A stretch of DNA of 64,000 bases from NCBI RefSeq assembly GCF_016745235.1, contig NZ_JAELVM010000002.1, forward strand, positions 682,001-746,000. Direction: 5' to 3'. This document shows positions 1 through 7,636 of the stretch, one piece after another. The notes beneath the pieces were generated by a model, which did not search any database, was not told the DNA's origin, and saw only the letters and a list, made by a program, of their open reading frames with translations. Positions within the stretch are counted from its first letter, which is position 1, and each line of letters starts with the position of its first letter. Source of the stretch: Chryseobacterium endalhagicum. GTDB lineage: Bacteria; Bacteroidota; Bacteroidia; Flavobacteriales; Weeksellaceae. The position numbers and the translations under genes were made by a program.

Positions 1-2996
1 TGTAGTTCCTTCTGTTTTTCAAGGAAAACAGCGTAAGCTTCGTCATACGCTTTGATGATGGCTGTAAAATTCTCCTGGATCCATGATTTCATGAATGCCT
101 GGGAAAGTTTACAGGTAATTTCGAAGGCAATATTCACAGAGTCGATATTGATACATCTGTAGGCAAAATCGTAAGAACCGGTTACGTTCTGAGGCGTGAA
201 ATAGGCAGTTTCGTCAATGGAAGTTCCACCAGTAGAGAAAGGAACCATTCCTCCCGCAAAGTTGCTGGTATAAAGTGTACTTGTTCCTCTTCTGTTTCTT
301 TCGAAGCCATAGAACATTTTTACACTGCTTGCTTCGTAGTTCACAGGAATATCAATGGTTCTGTGTCTGTATTCCTCGTTTCCGTTTACTTTTTCCCACT
401 GTTTTCCTAAAATAAGGTTGATCGGGGATTTCGGAAGTTCAGTAAGTTTCACATTATAAATATTAGCCCAGTATTCGATCTGATCTTTGGTGGCCACCTG
501 AGCACTTGCCATGCCCCATGGTTTTTCGGCTTTTCTCGGATCAGCCGGAGCTGTTAATGTGTCTGCTTTAGAAACTGCAGTCGCCAGAGTGTGAAGTCTT
601 GCCGGTTCCGGGATCATGAATTCGAACATGGTACGCTTACCGTAATTGTAGATCTGGTTTTTCATTTTTTTATCTACCCATCTGTATACTCCGGTAATGT
701 GCTGAGGATTTTCCTGGCTGGCCTGGCCTCTGTTGTCAAATTCGTGAACGTTGGTTTCCGTATATTCCTTGATGATCTTCTGAACACGCTCTTTATTGAT
801 CTTCGTAAGGACACGTTCCATAGCACGTTCTGTAATTTCCTGGGATTTTTTCACCGCCTGTTTCGTACTGTCCTGTTGTGACGTATTGTTGGCGTAGCTT
901 CCCCCAATTTCGTATTTAATCACTTCCGTATCGTACGTGAACTTTGTGGTGGCAGTGATGTTCTGCTCCTTCTTAAGCTCCTGAGCGATCTCCGTCTGCA
1001 TTTCATTTCTGTCTGCCCTTGTTGTATCAGAAAGCTTTTCACTTTCTATAGATTCCGAAGTGGTATCCGTGATTTCGGAATAATCTCTTGCTACAGAAGA
1101 CTTGTGGCGCAGCTCACTGGCCATTACATTCTCAATGTTGGAAACTTCTCCCGGAACATATGCATGAACGCTTTGCTCTACTTTAAGATAATCTGCAATA
1201 CCCAATCTCTTCACACCGAAGTGTTTCGGTATAAAGGTTCCTGGCTTAGGATTTTCGATTCCTCCGCCCGGATTTCCGGTTTCATCTTTAATATCTTCTA
1301 CATACAGTACATCAGTATAAGCCTGATTAGGTTCTACTCCCGAAAGATCAAGAGAAGCCTCTTTACCGTTGTTGAAATAGATTTTAATCTGAATATTTCG
1401 GATGTATTTACTGAATTTCCCCACCATAACGGAAGCCAGAGTCACCTTACTGTCTACAACTTCGATATTGTTATAGCTTTCCTCAAAACTACCTACATCC
1501 GAGATGATAGATAACTTAGCTGAAGCCATTCCCCATGCTGAACTTTCCGCCTGATAATAGAAGGTAAGATAAGCCGGGCTGCCGGAGAAAATACTTCCCT
1601 GAGGCGTTGCCTTTAAATAATACGATCTTGGCGTTACCTTAGCCGCATATTGTGTAAAAGAATCTGCTACAGGAACAAGAACGCCCCCAAGACTCGCAAA
1701 AGTCTGCTCCTGAACAGGTGTTTTGTTATAAAGGGCCTGAGACTTTTCAGTGTGCTCTTCATCAATTTTGTCAAAAACTTCAGGATACGTATCGAATTCA
1801 TCGGTAATGGAAACTACTGCTTCTCCCAGCTGAAGTCTTCTGTCAGATACTACATTGATTGATGTAAAGTCAAAACCGTCTTCAGGCTTTTGCCCGCTGG
1901 ATAATACTGTAAATTTGTCAACGAAGATTTTCAAAGAATCCAGTGAAAGCATTGCCTTGAAATCTCCGAAATTGATCTCATCCTTATACGTGAACACAAA
2001 AGGAGGAATAGAAGGCTCTTCAAGCGTTGCATACAAAGCATTGATCTGTTCTTCGGTCATGCCTTCTTTGATCTGGGCCTGAATGTCTCTCAGCTGGTTT
2101 CTGTATCTGTCCAGGGCTGGCTGATTGGCTGCAAGATATTCCTTGTAGGCTTCATCATAAGCTTTGTTTCTTGCTTTCTGATACACTTTCTGTACTTTCT
2201 CCAGTTCAGCTTTCAGCTTGTTTAAACCATCTTTTTCAAGGTTAAGGTTGGTGAGTTCAAGGATCTTTTCTCCTTCGGCTTTCAGCTGCTCTTTGGCAGG
2301 AACAGAAAGAGTAGCTTTACTCATATTAATAGCATCTTTCCCGATAGCCGATTTTCCTACCGTGAACGGCTGTGTTGTATTGGGATTTACTGAACCGGTA
2401 CTTTCTCCTTCATAGCCATCTCCGAAAAATTTCATCGGAAGGACCACTCTGGCTTCACGGGCTTTTGCTTTAAGATCGGAACCATTAATTTTTACCAGTT
2501 CTTCTGTAGAAGGGAGAGCACATACATAGCCGAAATGAAGTGCTTTTAAAATATGAGCCACCGCTTCTTTAACATAAAAATTATTCTGGGAAGCTGTCTG
2601 GTACATCAGGTTGTCCCATAAAACGCTCAGCTGTTCAGGAGTAGTTGTTTCATAAGCATTGATGGCATTGCTTTCTTCAAAAGGTGAAAGCTCTTCCTGT
2701 TTTGAAATTTTTCTGCCTATTTTCAAAGCTTCTGCAAAAATTCCTTCTTCCACTTTAAGCTCCGTTTCGAAACCGGCATTGTTGAAGGATTTTGAAGCAC
2801 GTTCCATCGCCTGGAACTTATTCAGTGCCGAATCAGCAGGATTGATATAAGAATCGAAGTAGCTGGTTAAACCTTTTTGAGGTCTGTGGATGAAACCTAA
2901 GTTCTTGCCTTTGGTTTCAGTTAATTGAGGATTTCTAAGGCTTACAAATCTGAAAAGAGTTTGTGAAGCATTGTTGGTTGTGTCGTTTGTTGCCAT
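1..2996 (-). CDS. Large protein of unknown function, 3' end cut by window edge
   Basis: I read this frame from ATG at 2996 to the left edge without a stop, giving 998 visible residues; the C-terminus is missing. There is no signal peptide. The N-terminus begins MATNDTTNNASQTLFRF. Residues about 229-315 are highly charged and probably helical or coiled coil. A conserved-looking stretch YVPGEVSNIENVM lies near residue 613, followed by a long Glu/Lys/Thr-rich segment predicted to be helical. The last visible part is again helical and Tyr/Ala-rich. It is the third gene of an apparent operon, 26 bp after the second fibre-like gene, so it should be expressed from the motif promoter near 5230. I do not recognise the family. 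Its size and company suggest a structural or surface component of a tail-like assembly, but that is inference. Confidence 0.75.
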   Translation of the reverse strand, partial: MATNDTTNNASQTLFRFVSLRNPQLTETKGKNLGFIHRPQKGLTSYFDSYINPADSALNKFQAMERASKSFNNAGFETELKVEEGIFAEALKIGRKISKQEELSPFEESNAINAYETTTPEQLSVLWDNLMYQTASQNNFYVKEAVAHILKALHFGYVCALPSTEELVKINGSDLKAKAREARVVLPMKFFGDGYEGESTGSVNPNTTQPFTVGKSAIGKDAINMSKATLSVPAKEQLKAEGEKILELTNLNLEKDGLNKLKAELEKVQKVYQKARNKAYDEAYKEYLAANQPALDRYRNQLRDIQAQIKEGMTEEQINALYATLEEPSIPPFVFTYKDEINFGDFKAMLSLDSLKIFVDKFTVLSSGQKPEDGFDFTSINVVSDRRLQLGEAVVSITDEFDTYPEVFDKIDEEHTEKSQALYNKTPVQEQTFASLGGVLVPVADSFTQYAAKVTPRSYYLKATPQGSIFSGSPAYLTFYYQAESSAWGMASAKLSIISDVGSFEESYNNIEVVDSKVTLASVMVGKFSKYIRNIQIKIYFNNGKEASLDLSGVEPNQAYTDVLYVEDIKDETGNPGGGIENPKPGTFIPKHFGVKRLGIADYLKVEQSVHAYVPGEVSNIENVMASELRHKSSVARDYSEITDTTSESIESEKLSDTTRADRNEMQTEIAQELKKEQNITATTKFTYDTEVIKYEIGGSYANNTSQQDSTKQAVKKSQEITERAMERVLTKINKERVQKIIKEYTETNVHEFDNRGQASQENPQHITGVYRWVDKKMKNQIYNYGKRTMFEFMIPEPARLHTLATAVSKADTLTAPADPRKAEKPWGMASAQVATKDQIEYWANIYNVKLTELPKSPINLILGKQWEKVNGNEEYRHRTIDIPVNYEASSVKMFYGFERNRRGTSTLYTSNFAGGMVPFSTGGTSIDETAYFTPQNVTGSYDFAYRCINIDSVNIAFEITCKLSQAFMKSWIQENFTAIIKAYDEAYAVFLEKQKEL

Positions 2997-3022
2997 TTTA
3001 ATAATTGTGTGTTGTTGTGTTG

Positions 3023-4288
3023 TTAATCAGTTTTTTTGGTGTATTCCAGGGTGATCGTAAAGGAATTGATCCTGGAATAATCATAATCAGGGTCCTTCAC
3101 GAATTCAATTTTGATGAGTTTGGGTTCTACCGTAATGAAAATCTGGGTTCTCCATTGGTTGCCTGCGAATGCCGTATCAAAAGCCCACCATTCGGTAAAC
3201 ATTTCATTGGAAACGATGGTTTCGATGTCCGGAATCTCTCTTGCGAGATCAATCTCTCCGTTTCTTGGAATCTGGTCGAAAAACAGTGTTCTTTTGTAAA
3301 CCGGCTTGCCATTGATCCAGGTTCCCTCAGTCCTTACTTCTTCTCTGGAATAAGACATTTTCTTGTCTACATACTGCTTCTGGATATAATCGTTGGCTTC
3401 CGCATAATCGCCGAAATATTGCTCACTTGAAAGTCCTCTGGGTCTTCCTAAAGAAGATATATGACTGATCATAACAGGCCCTTCCTGATCGGAACCTATC
3501 ACAATTCCTTTCATATCCCGGCCATTGTAATAAGCAAGAGTTGTTCTTTCACGTTCCATAGCCAGCTGGGAAGAATGCCCGGATACATATAATGCATCAT
3601 TTGAAAGATCAATTCTGGTCATCACTACATTCTGATCGCTGATTGCGGATGAAAGCGTCATTCCTTCAGGGAAGAATCCTATTTCGCTCCTTACTCCAGT
3701 CTCCCTGTTATTTCGGTAGATCAGGTTGTTTTCTTCCGGAAGCTCAGTCATCAGTTCAAGGTTTCCTGAAACTGGCTTGCCCGGGTCTGTTCCTGTTAAG
3801 GGGATGTAAGATCCTGTAAAGGCTGATTTCGTTTCCCATCCGATGGTTCCGTCATCTTTCGCCACAAGATTTCTGCTGAAATTAAGATTGGCTGCCGGAA
3901 GATTAGAGACGATCAGTCCCGAAGTTTTAATATTCCCTGCTACCTCAAGCATTTCCGAAGGATTCTGCGTTCCAAGCCCTGTTTTATCATTACTGTGATA
4001 GATGCCGCTGCTTGTAAGACTGGATCCGTTCCAGTAAGGAATATTGTAAGATTGCAGATTTAGCTTGGAATAACCGGGAATATCCCCGTTTTGGGCAATA
4101 ATATAAAATCCGGTTCCGCCCTGTGGCCTGTTAAGCTTAGTATTTAAAGCATCTTTCAGTCCGCTGATGTTATCCTGAGCAATGCTTTCCTCTTTATGCC
4201 AGTAAGAATCCTGCCATTCCCAGAACTGTTCCTGAGTAGGAATATCTCCGTTCTCGAAATATTGTTTTATTTCCTGTTTTGTTTTCAT
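3023..4288 (-). CDS. Tail-fibre-like modular protein
   Basis: 421 residues, no signal peptide. The first ~48 residues are a module shared with the next upstream gene (F-ENGD-x-P-x-QE-x-FWEW, then DSYWHK). The middle contains repeats typical of Bacteroidota fibre and adhesin proteins (for example LGTQNPSEMLEVAGNIKTSG near residues 105-124). The C-terminal ~100 residues, starting with GTWINGKPVYKRT, resemble a domain I associate with phage tail-fibre or receptor-binding proteins. The likely role is a trimeric fibre or adhesin on a phage-tail-like structure; the family assignment is from memory. It lies 20 bp after the leucine-rich-repeat gene and 26 bp before the large unknown gene, all co-oriented, so one operon is likely. 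Confidence 0.65.
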   Translation of the reverse strand: MKTKQEIKQYFENGDIPTQEQFWEWQDSYWHKEESIAQDNISGLKDALNTKLNRPQGGTGFYIIAQNGDIPGYSKLNLQSYNIPYWNGSSLTSSGIYHSNDKTGLGTQNPSEMLEVAGNIKTSGLIVSNLPAANLNFSRNLVAKDDGTIGWETKSAFTGSYIPLTGTDPGKPVSGNLELMTELPEENNLIYRNNRETGVRSEIGFFPEGMTLSSAISDQNVVMTRIDLSNDALYVSGHSSQLAMERERTTLAYYNGRDMKGIVIGSDQEGPVMISHISSLGRPRGLSSEQYFGDYAEANDYIQKQYVDKKMSYSREEVRTEGTWINGKPVYKRTLFFDQIPRNGEIDLAREIPDIETIVSNEMFTEWWAFDTAFAGNQWRTQIFITVEPKLIKIEFVKDPDYDYSRINSFTITLEYTKKTD

Positions 4289-4308
4289 TTTCGTTGTTTT
4301 TGATTTTT

Positions 4309-4950
4309 TTACATATCGAAGATTAAAGTTCCGCCGGTAACCCTTGTGTTTGCTCCAAATGCATCAGAATAATATTGCGTGGCTTTGTCCAGCAGTACAG
4401 AGGATAAATCCGGGTTAAAATTGAAGGCATTAGGCCTGATCAGGGTAACGCTTGGGGGTACGTACAATGATGTAAGTTTATTATAGGCAAAGGCAGAATC
4501 CTTGATTTCTTTGACCCCTGGTGAGATCGTTAATGAAGTCAGAGAAGTGCCCATAAATGCCCGTTCACCAATAGTGGCAACCTGTTCAGTGATTGTTACT
4601 GATTTTAATGCATTATTGCTGAAAGCATCAGCTCCGATACTGAGCACACTGTTGGCAAGGATCACCTCCGAGATTCCTGTATTGCTGGCAAACATATCCG
4701 GAATATGTAATGTTCCCGGCTTTATAAATAATCTGCGGACCTGTAAATGAGCCAGGGAAGCATTTCCTGCTTCGTCAATTTCAGCATAAAAATCATTGAC
4801 GCGGGGAAGGCCGTTTTCCAGACCGGCAATTTTTGCCATTTCTATTTTCTCGTCCTTGTGCCAGTAAGAGTCCATCCATTCCCAGAAATGTTCCTGGCTT
4901 GGCCTGTCTCCGTTCTCGAACTTGAGCCTTAATTCTTGTTTTGTTTTCAT
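4309..4950 (-). CDS. Fibre-module protein with BspA-type leucine-rich repeats
   Basis: 213 residues. The N-terminal ~48 residues match the module of the downstream fibre-like gene (MKTKQE, FENGD, FWEW, DSYWHK). From about residue 80 there are several BspA/LRR_5 repeats of about 23 residues (patterns such as SIGADAFSNN, TIGERAFMGTS, EIKDSAFAYN, LIRPNAFNFN). Such repeats usually form binding surfaces in adhesins. It is the first gene of the three-gene operon and has an unusually long leader of about 250 nt from the predicted start site near 5201. The pairing of one attachment-like N-terminus with two different C-termini looks like fibre module swapping. Confidence 0.65.
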   Translation of the reverse strand: MKTKQELRLKFENGDRPSQEHFWEWMDSYWHKDEKIEMAKIAGLENGLPRVNDFYAEIDEAGNASLAHLQVRRLFIKPGTLHIPDMFASNTGISEVILANSVLSIGADAFSNNALKSVTITEQVATIGERAFMGTSLTSLTISPGVKEIKDSAFAYNKLTSLYVPPSVTLIRPNAFNFNPDLSSVLLDKATQYYSDAFGANTRVTGGTLIFDM

Positions 4951-5225
4951 AATAAAAACGATGTGATTTGTTTAGGTTAATTAATAGGTTGTGTTGGGAA
5001 GAGTCTGTGCCCAGAGCTCTTTAAGGTTTTTTGTTTTTAAAAGTGGAATTGATGCCCACCTGTGCATTACATGTTGTGATTCATTTTCATTGTTTTTTTA
5101 GTTAATTTTCAGACATAGTTCCGGCTGTCCGGCATTTTGTGAATGATGGATTCAAAGGTGTATGTGAAAGATGATGGGATGGTGTCCGGTGTCTTGATTT
5201 GGTGTTTCAAAGATAATTCCGGACA
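4951..5225 (-). other. Long leader of fibre operon, with relic mini-ORF
   Basis: This stretch holds no substantial gene. In the direction of transcription it contains a 7-codon ORF (MKMNHNM, about 5069-5092) and a segment around 5110-5160 that closely matches the leader of the acidic micro-gene around 5456-5510 (both contain GCTGTCC-GCATT followed by a GATTCAAAGG/AATTCAAAGG-like word on the plus strand). I read it as a duplicated leader in which the small gene decayed. Confidence 0.5.
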
Positions 5226-5247
5226 GCGTCAGAACTTGTCGTGTTTA
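5208..5247 (-). promoter_or_regulatory. Motif promoter A (fibre operon)
   Basis: On the minus strand the core CGACAAGTTCTGACG (5227-5241) is followed by 11 bp and then TATCTTTG (5208-5215), a Bacteroidota -7 box. The same core, spacing and box recur before three more units in this region. Confidence 0.75.
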
Positions 5248-5255
5248 GAATTTAT

Positions 5256-5426
5256 TTAGTATATATTTTCTTCAGGAAGGCCGTTTTCAAAATCTTCTTT
5301 GAAGAAATTTTCAATGTCGTTGAGATAGTTTTCATAGTCCATCTCTGCATGTTCGATGTCGCTCCATTCTATTGTATAGAGATCCTCATCGAAAAGTATA
5401 TCTGGATTGTGATTGGGTGTTTCCAT
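5256..5426 (-). CDS. Very acidic 56-residue protein
   Basis: I choose ATG at 5426 (METPNHNPD) rather than the upstream in-frame ATG at 5501, because the sequence around 5501 belongs to a leader duplicated upstream of the fibre operon. The 56 residues contain about twenty Asp/Glu and a single Lys. There is no membrane segment or signal peptide. The C-terminus FKEDFENGLPEENIY faintly resembles the FENGDxPxQE start of the fibre module. It has its own motif promoter at 5571-5585, and its stop lies 8 bp from the next motif core. Function unknown; small acidic proteins can be DNA mimics, inhibitors or chaperones, but nothing here decides that. Confidence 0.6.
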   Translation of the reverse strand: METPNHNPDILFDEDLYTIEWSDIEHAEMDYENYLNDIENFFKEDFENGLPEENIY

Positions 5427-5551
5427 GTTCTGTGTTTTAAGGTTGAGGTTATGTTTTGAACATATTTCTGGCTGTCCAGCATTGATAAATGTAGAATTCA
5501 AAGGCTTTTTAAAATTTTTAGGATTGTTATTTTGTGTCTTTGTTTATACTC

Positions 5552-5590
5552 CAAAAGTAGTGGGAGAAGACGACAAAACTTGACGTGTTT
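5552..5590 (-). promoter_or_regulatory. Motif promoter B (acidic micro-gene)
   Basis: Minus-strand core CGTCAAGTTTTGTCG (5571-5585), then 11 bp, then TACTTTTG (5552-5559). Architecture identical to promoters A, C and D. Confidence 0.75.
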
Positions 5591-5657
5591 TAAAAACTTT
5601 TTATAGTTTTTAATATTAGCTTTTTAGCTTATATGGGTCCTTTATAAGGCAAATAGC

Positions 5658-6695
5658 TTATATTTTGTTTCTGATCAGTTTTTGTACAATCTGATTCAGT
5701 GTTTCCCTGTTATCATCAATATAGCTCAGGCCTGCCTGGATCAGGTTTTCTATATTGGATCTTCTTACATTATCCATCCCCGGAGATGCATTTTTTAATG
5801 ATGGATTCAGCCGGTAATAGTTTTTCTGGTTCCGCTGCCCCAAAGTCTGAAACATCTGGCACAGCTGATAATCCACAGTTTCCGCATTCGCAGACATTAA
5901 GATATCAATGATAGGATTTACCCAGCCGATTTTCCCCGACTTCTGCAGTTTCCTGAAAGAATAAGGCCTGGCTTCAATACCTGTTCCGATAGAAACAATA
6001 ATCATATCATTGACTCCCGGATGATTGGCTTTCTGATGATTCTTCAGTACTTCCGCAAACGGAATTTTTCTGGCTTCCGCATAAGCGCATAATGCAGGAT
6101 TGTTCGCAAACATACCGCCGTCAATCAGGCTGAAGATCTGCCCGTACATGGATTTGATCTGTACCGGACTGAAGTAGGTAGGGGCCGCTGAGGTCGCTCT
6201 GCAGATATCTTTTACATAAAAATTATCTGTGCTCAGATTGGCTTCCCAGGAATTAAAAAGCTTCGCTCTTCTGTTTTCAATGTCATAACTGGTTATTAAG
6301 CATGGTTTTATAAATTCTTTAAGTTCAAGAGTTCCAAAAAAGTCATTCAAATTTTTTTCAAGAGCTTCCTGAGGGATTTTTTCATTAAGAAGGCCAAACG
6401 GATTGACCAGCTTTTCCCAAAAAGAAACCTGAAAGATGTCGCCGCCCTTTTCAGCGTATAATTCCAATCCTTTCTGGATAGAATATTTCGCTTTTCGGTG
6501 TTCATCGGGACATAGAATAATAGAAGCAATCAGTCCGCCTGTGCTGCTTCCGGCTACCAGATCAAAATAATCTCCGAGTTTGGCTCCCGGATTATCATGA
6601 TACTGAAGCTGTTCTTCTATGTAGCGGAGAATAATGCAGGTGATGATACCTCTTATTCCGCCCCCGTCCAAAGAAAGAATGGTTGTCTTTTTCAT
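5658..6695 (-). CDS. Patatin-like phospholipase
   Basis: 345 residues. All patatin hallmarks are present: the oxyanion-hole loop DGGGIRG (residues 10-16), the nucleophile elbow GSSTGG with Ser51, and the second catalytic motif DGGMFANNPA with Asp192. Family members are Ser/Asp-dyad acyl hydrolases that release fatty acids from membrane phospholipids. There is no signal peptide, so it is cytoplasmic unless exported by a dedicated machine. No nucleotide cyclase (CBASS) gene adjoins it. It has its own motif promoter at 6843-6857 and lies between the endolysin and the acidic micro-gene. A role as membrane-attacking effector or lysis aid is inference. Confidence 0.9.
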   Translation of the reverse strand: MKKTTILSLDGGGIRGIITCIILRYIEEQLQYHDNPGAKLGDYFDLVAGSSTGGLIASIILCPDEHRKAKYSIQKGLELYAEKGGDIFQVSFWEKLVNPFGLLNEKIPQEALEKNLNDFFGTLELKEFIKPCLITSYDIENRRAKLFNSWEANLSTDNFYVKDICRATSAAPTYFSPVQIKSMYGQIFSLIDGGMFANNPALCAYAEARKIPFAEVLKNHQKANHPGVNDMIIVSIGTGIEARPYSFRKLQKSGKIGWVNPIIDILMSANAETVDYQLCQMFQTLGQRNQKNYYRLNPSLKNASPGMDNVRRSNIENLIQAGLSYIDDNRETLNQIVQKLIRNKI

Positions 6696-6733
6696 GTGAT
6701 GTTTTGTTGGTTTTTAAAAGAAAAACTCAGGTC

Positions 6734-6800
6734 CTGAGACAACTAAAACCAACTCTCGGCCTGTAAAAGCAGATGCTGGTTTTAGTATTTGAGATCTCAG
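6734..6800 (-). repeat. Hairpin in the patatin leader
   Basis: Perfect 10-nt arms ACTAAAACCA (6742-6751) and TGGTTTTAGT (6777-6786) sit inside outer arms CTGAG/CTCAG (6734-6738, 6796-6800). The structure falls in the roughly 120-nt leader between the predicted start site and the patatin ATG, and could affect its translation. Confidence 0.5.
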
Positions 6801-6823
6801 TTAACTAACATTTTCTTATAAAA

Positions 6824-6861
6824 CAAAGGTAGGCCGGGGAAGCGACAGAACTTGTCGTATT
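6824..6861 (-). promoter_or_regulatory. Motif promoter C (patatin)
   Basis: Minus-strand core CGACAAGTTCTGTCG (6843-6857) is the most symmetric copy, with CGACA/TGTCG arms around a 5-bp centre. After 11 bp comes TACCTTTG (6824-6831). Confidence 0.8.
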
Positions 6862-6886
6862 ATAATTATTTTCAAATAAAAGAGAA

Positions 6887-7387
6887 TTAAAATAGGATAT
6901 AATTCTGCTTATCCCTGGGCATCCTGGATAGCGTTCGCCAGGCAGTTTTCACCAGTCCTTTTTTTGTCTGGATAGTCTTTTTTTCAAAGTGCGGAAGGTC
7001 TTTGAAGGTCTTCCAGTTTCCGCCCCAGTCCCAGCCATGTCTTGCAAAAATCTTTACACATTCATACCAGTCTGCGACCTGATCATTATCCCAGTCTTTT
7101 GCCGTGTCCCAGCTCGCTGTTTTTCCGTCGATCATCAGGCAGATGTCAACTGCAAGTCCATAGTTGTGGATACTTTGTCCGGCCTTCGCATTCGTTACCT
7201 TTTTTCCCGAAGTAATTCTTCCGATGGCGTACAGCTTTTCCTGTTCCTCGAAAGATCTCAGACCCTGGGTAATTCTTACTTTCGCTCTTCCCGTAAGGGC
7301 TTCGTCACATTCTTTGATTATTTGCTGTACTTCATCCCTCACAGAAGGGTGGAGTTTCTCGATTCTTTGTAATGTTATCTTGTCCAT
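6887..7387 (-). CDS. M15 family peptidoglycan peptidase (endolysin-like)
   Basis: 166 residues, single domain, no signal peptide. Zinc-site residues of the M15 (VanY/CwlK/T5 endolysin) fold are visible: HNYGLAVD (His74, Asp81) and LPHFE (His133), with GWDWGGNW just before. These enzymes cut peptide stems of peptidoglycan; phage versions without a signal peptide act as endolysins. The ATG follows the predicted transcription start by only about 14 nt. No holin or spanin gene was seen next to it. A host cell-wall hydrolase is the alternative, but the absence of a signal and the fibre-like neighbours favour a phage-type lysin. Confidence 0.85.
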   Translation of the reverse strand: MDKITLQRIEKLHPSVRDEVQQIIKECDEALTGRAKVRITQGLRSFEEQEKLYAIGRITSGKKVTNAKAGQSIHNYGLAVDICLMIDGKTASWDTAKDWDNDQVADWYECVKIFARHGWDWGGNWKTFKDLPHFEKKTIQTKKGLVKTAWRTLSRMPRDKQNYILF

Positions 7388-7407
7388 GATGTTTATTGTT
7401 ACTACAG

Positions 7408-7445
7408 CAAAATTATAGATAGGCAGCGACGGAACTTGACGTATT
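7408..7445 (-). promoter_or_regulatory. Motif promoter D (endolysin)
   Basis: Minus-strand core CGTCAAGTTCCGTCG (7427-7441), 11 bp, then TAATTTTG (7408-7415), 20 bp before the start codon. Confidence 0.75.
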
Positions 7446-7564
7446 TAATTAATTTTTTTAATGAATAAAGGCTAAACCCCGATGGCAAAAGACATTTTTA
7501 AGATTCTTTAAATTAAGTTCAAATAGGATCATAAAAAATATATGCAGGAAAAACCATTTGACTG

Positions 7565-7572
7565 TATATTTG
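7565..7572 (+). promoter_or_regulatory. -7 box before antiporter
   Basis: TATATTTG fits the Bacteroidota TAnnTTTG consensus and lies 64 bp before the antiporter ATG. No clear -33 TTTG was found at the usual spacing. Confidence 0.45.
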
Positions 7573-7636
7573 TAAAAAACATGCTCATTACGATTAAAAA
7601 ATTGAATGGGTACTTGATAAAAAACACAATATTTCA

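Noticed and set aside
591..2850. Several plus-strand open frames of 60-140 codons
   Set aside because: They are antisense to the long minus-strand gene at 1-2996, which is open throughout and has a coherent protein sequence.
5658..6695. CBASS defence system with a CapV patatin effector
   Set aside because: No CD-NTase, Cap2 or Cap3 gene is next to the patatin; the shared operator ties it to the fibre and endolysin genes instead.
7164..7418. Plus-strand frames opposite the endolysin
   Set aside because: Antisense to a well-supported M15 gene with intact zinc ligands.
1..7442. Intact prophage
   Set aside because: No integrase, terminase, portal, capsid or attachment repeats are visible; at most part of a tail-like or relic cluster is supported.
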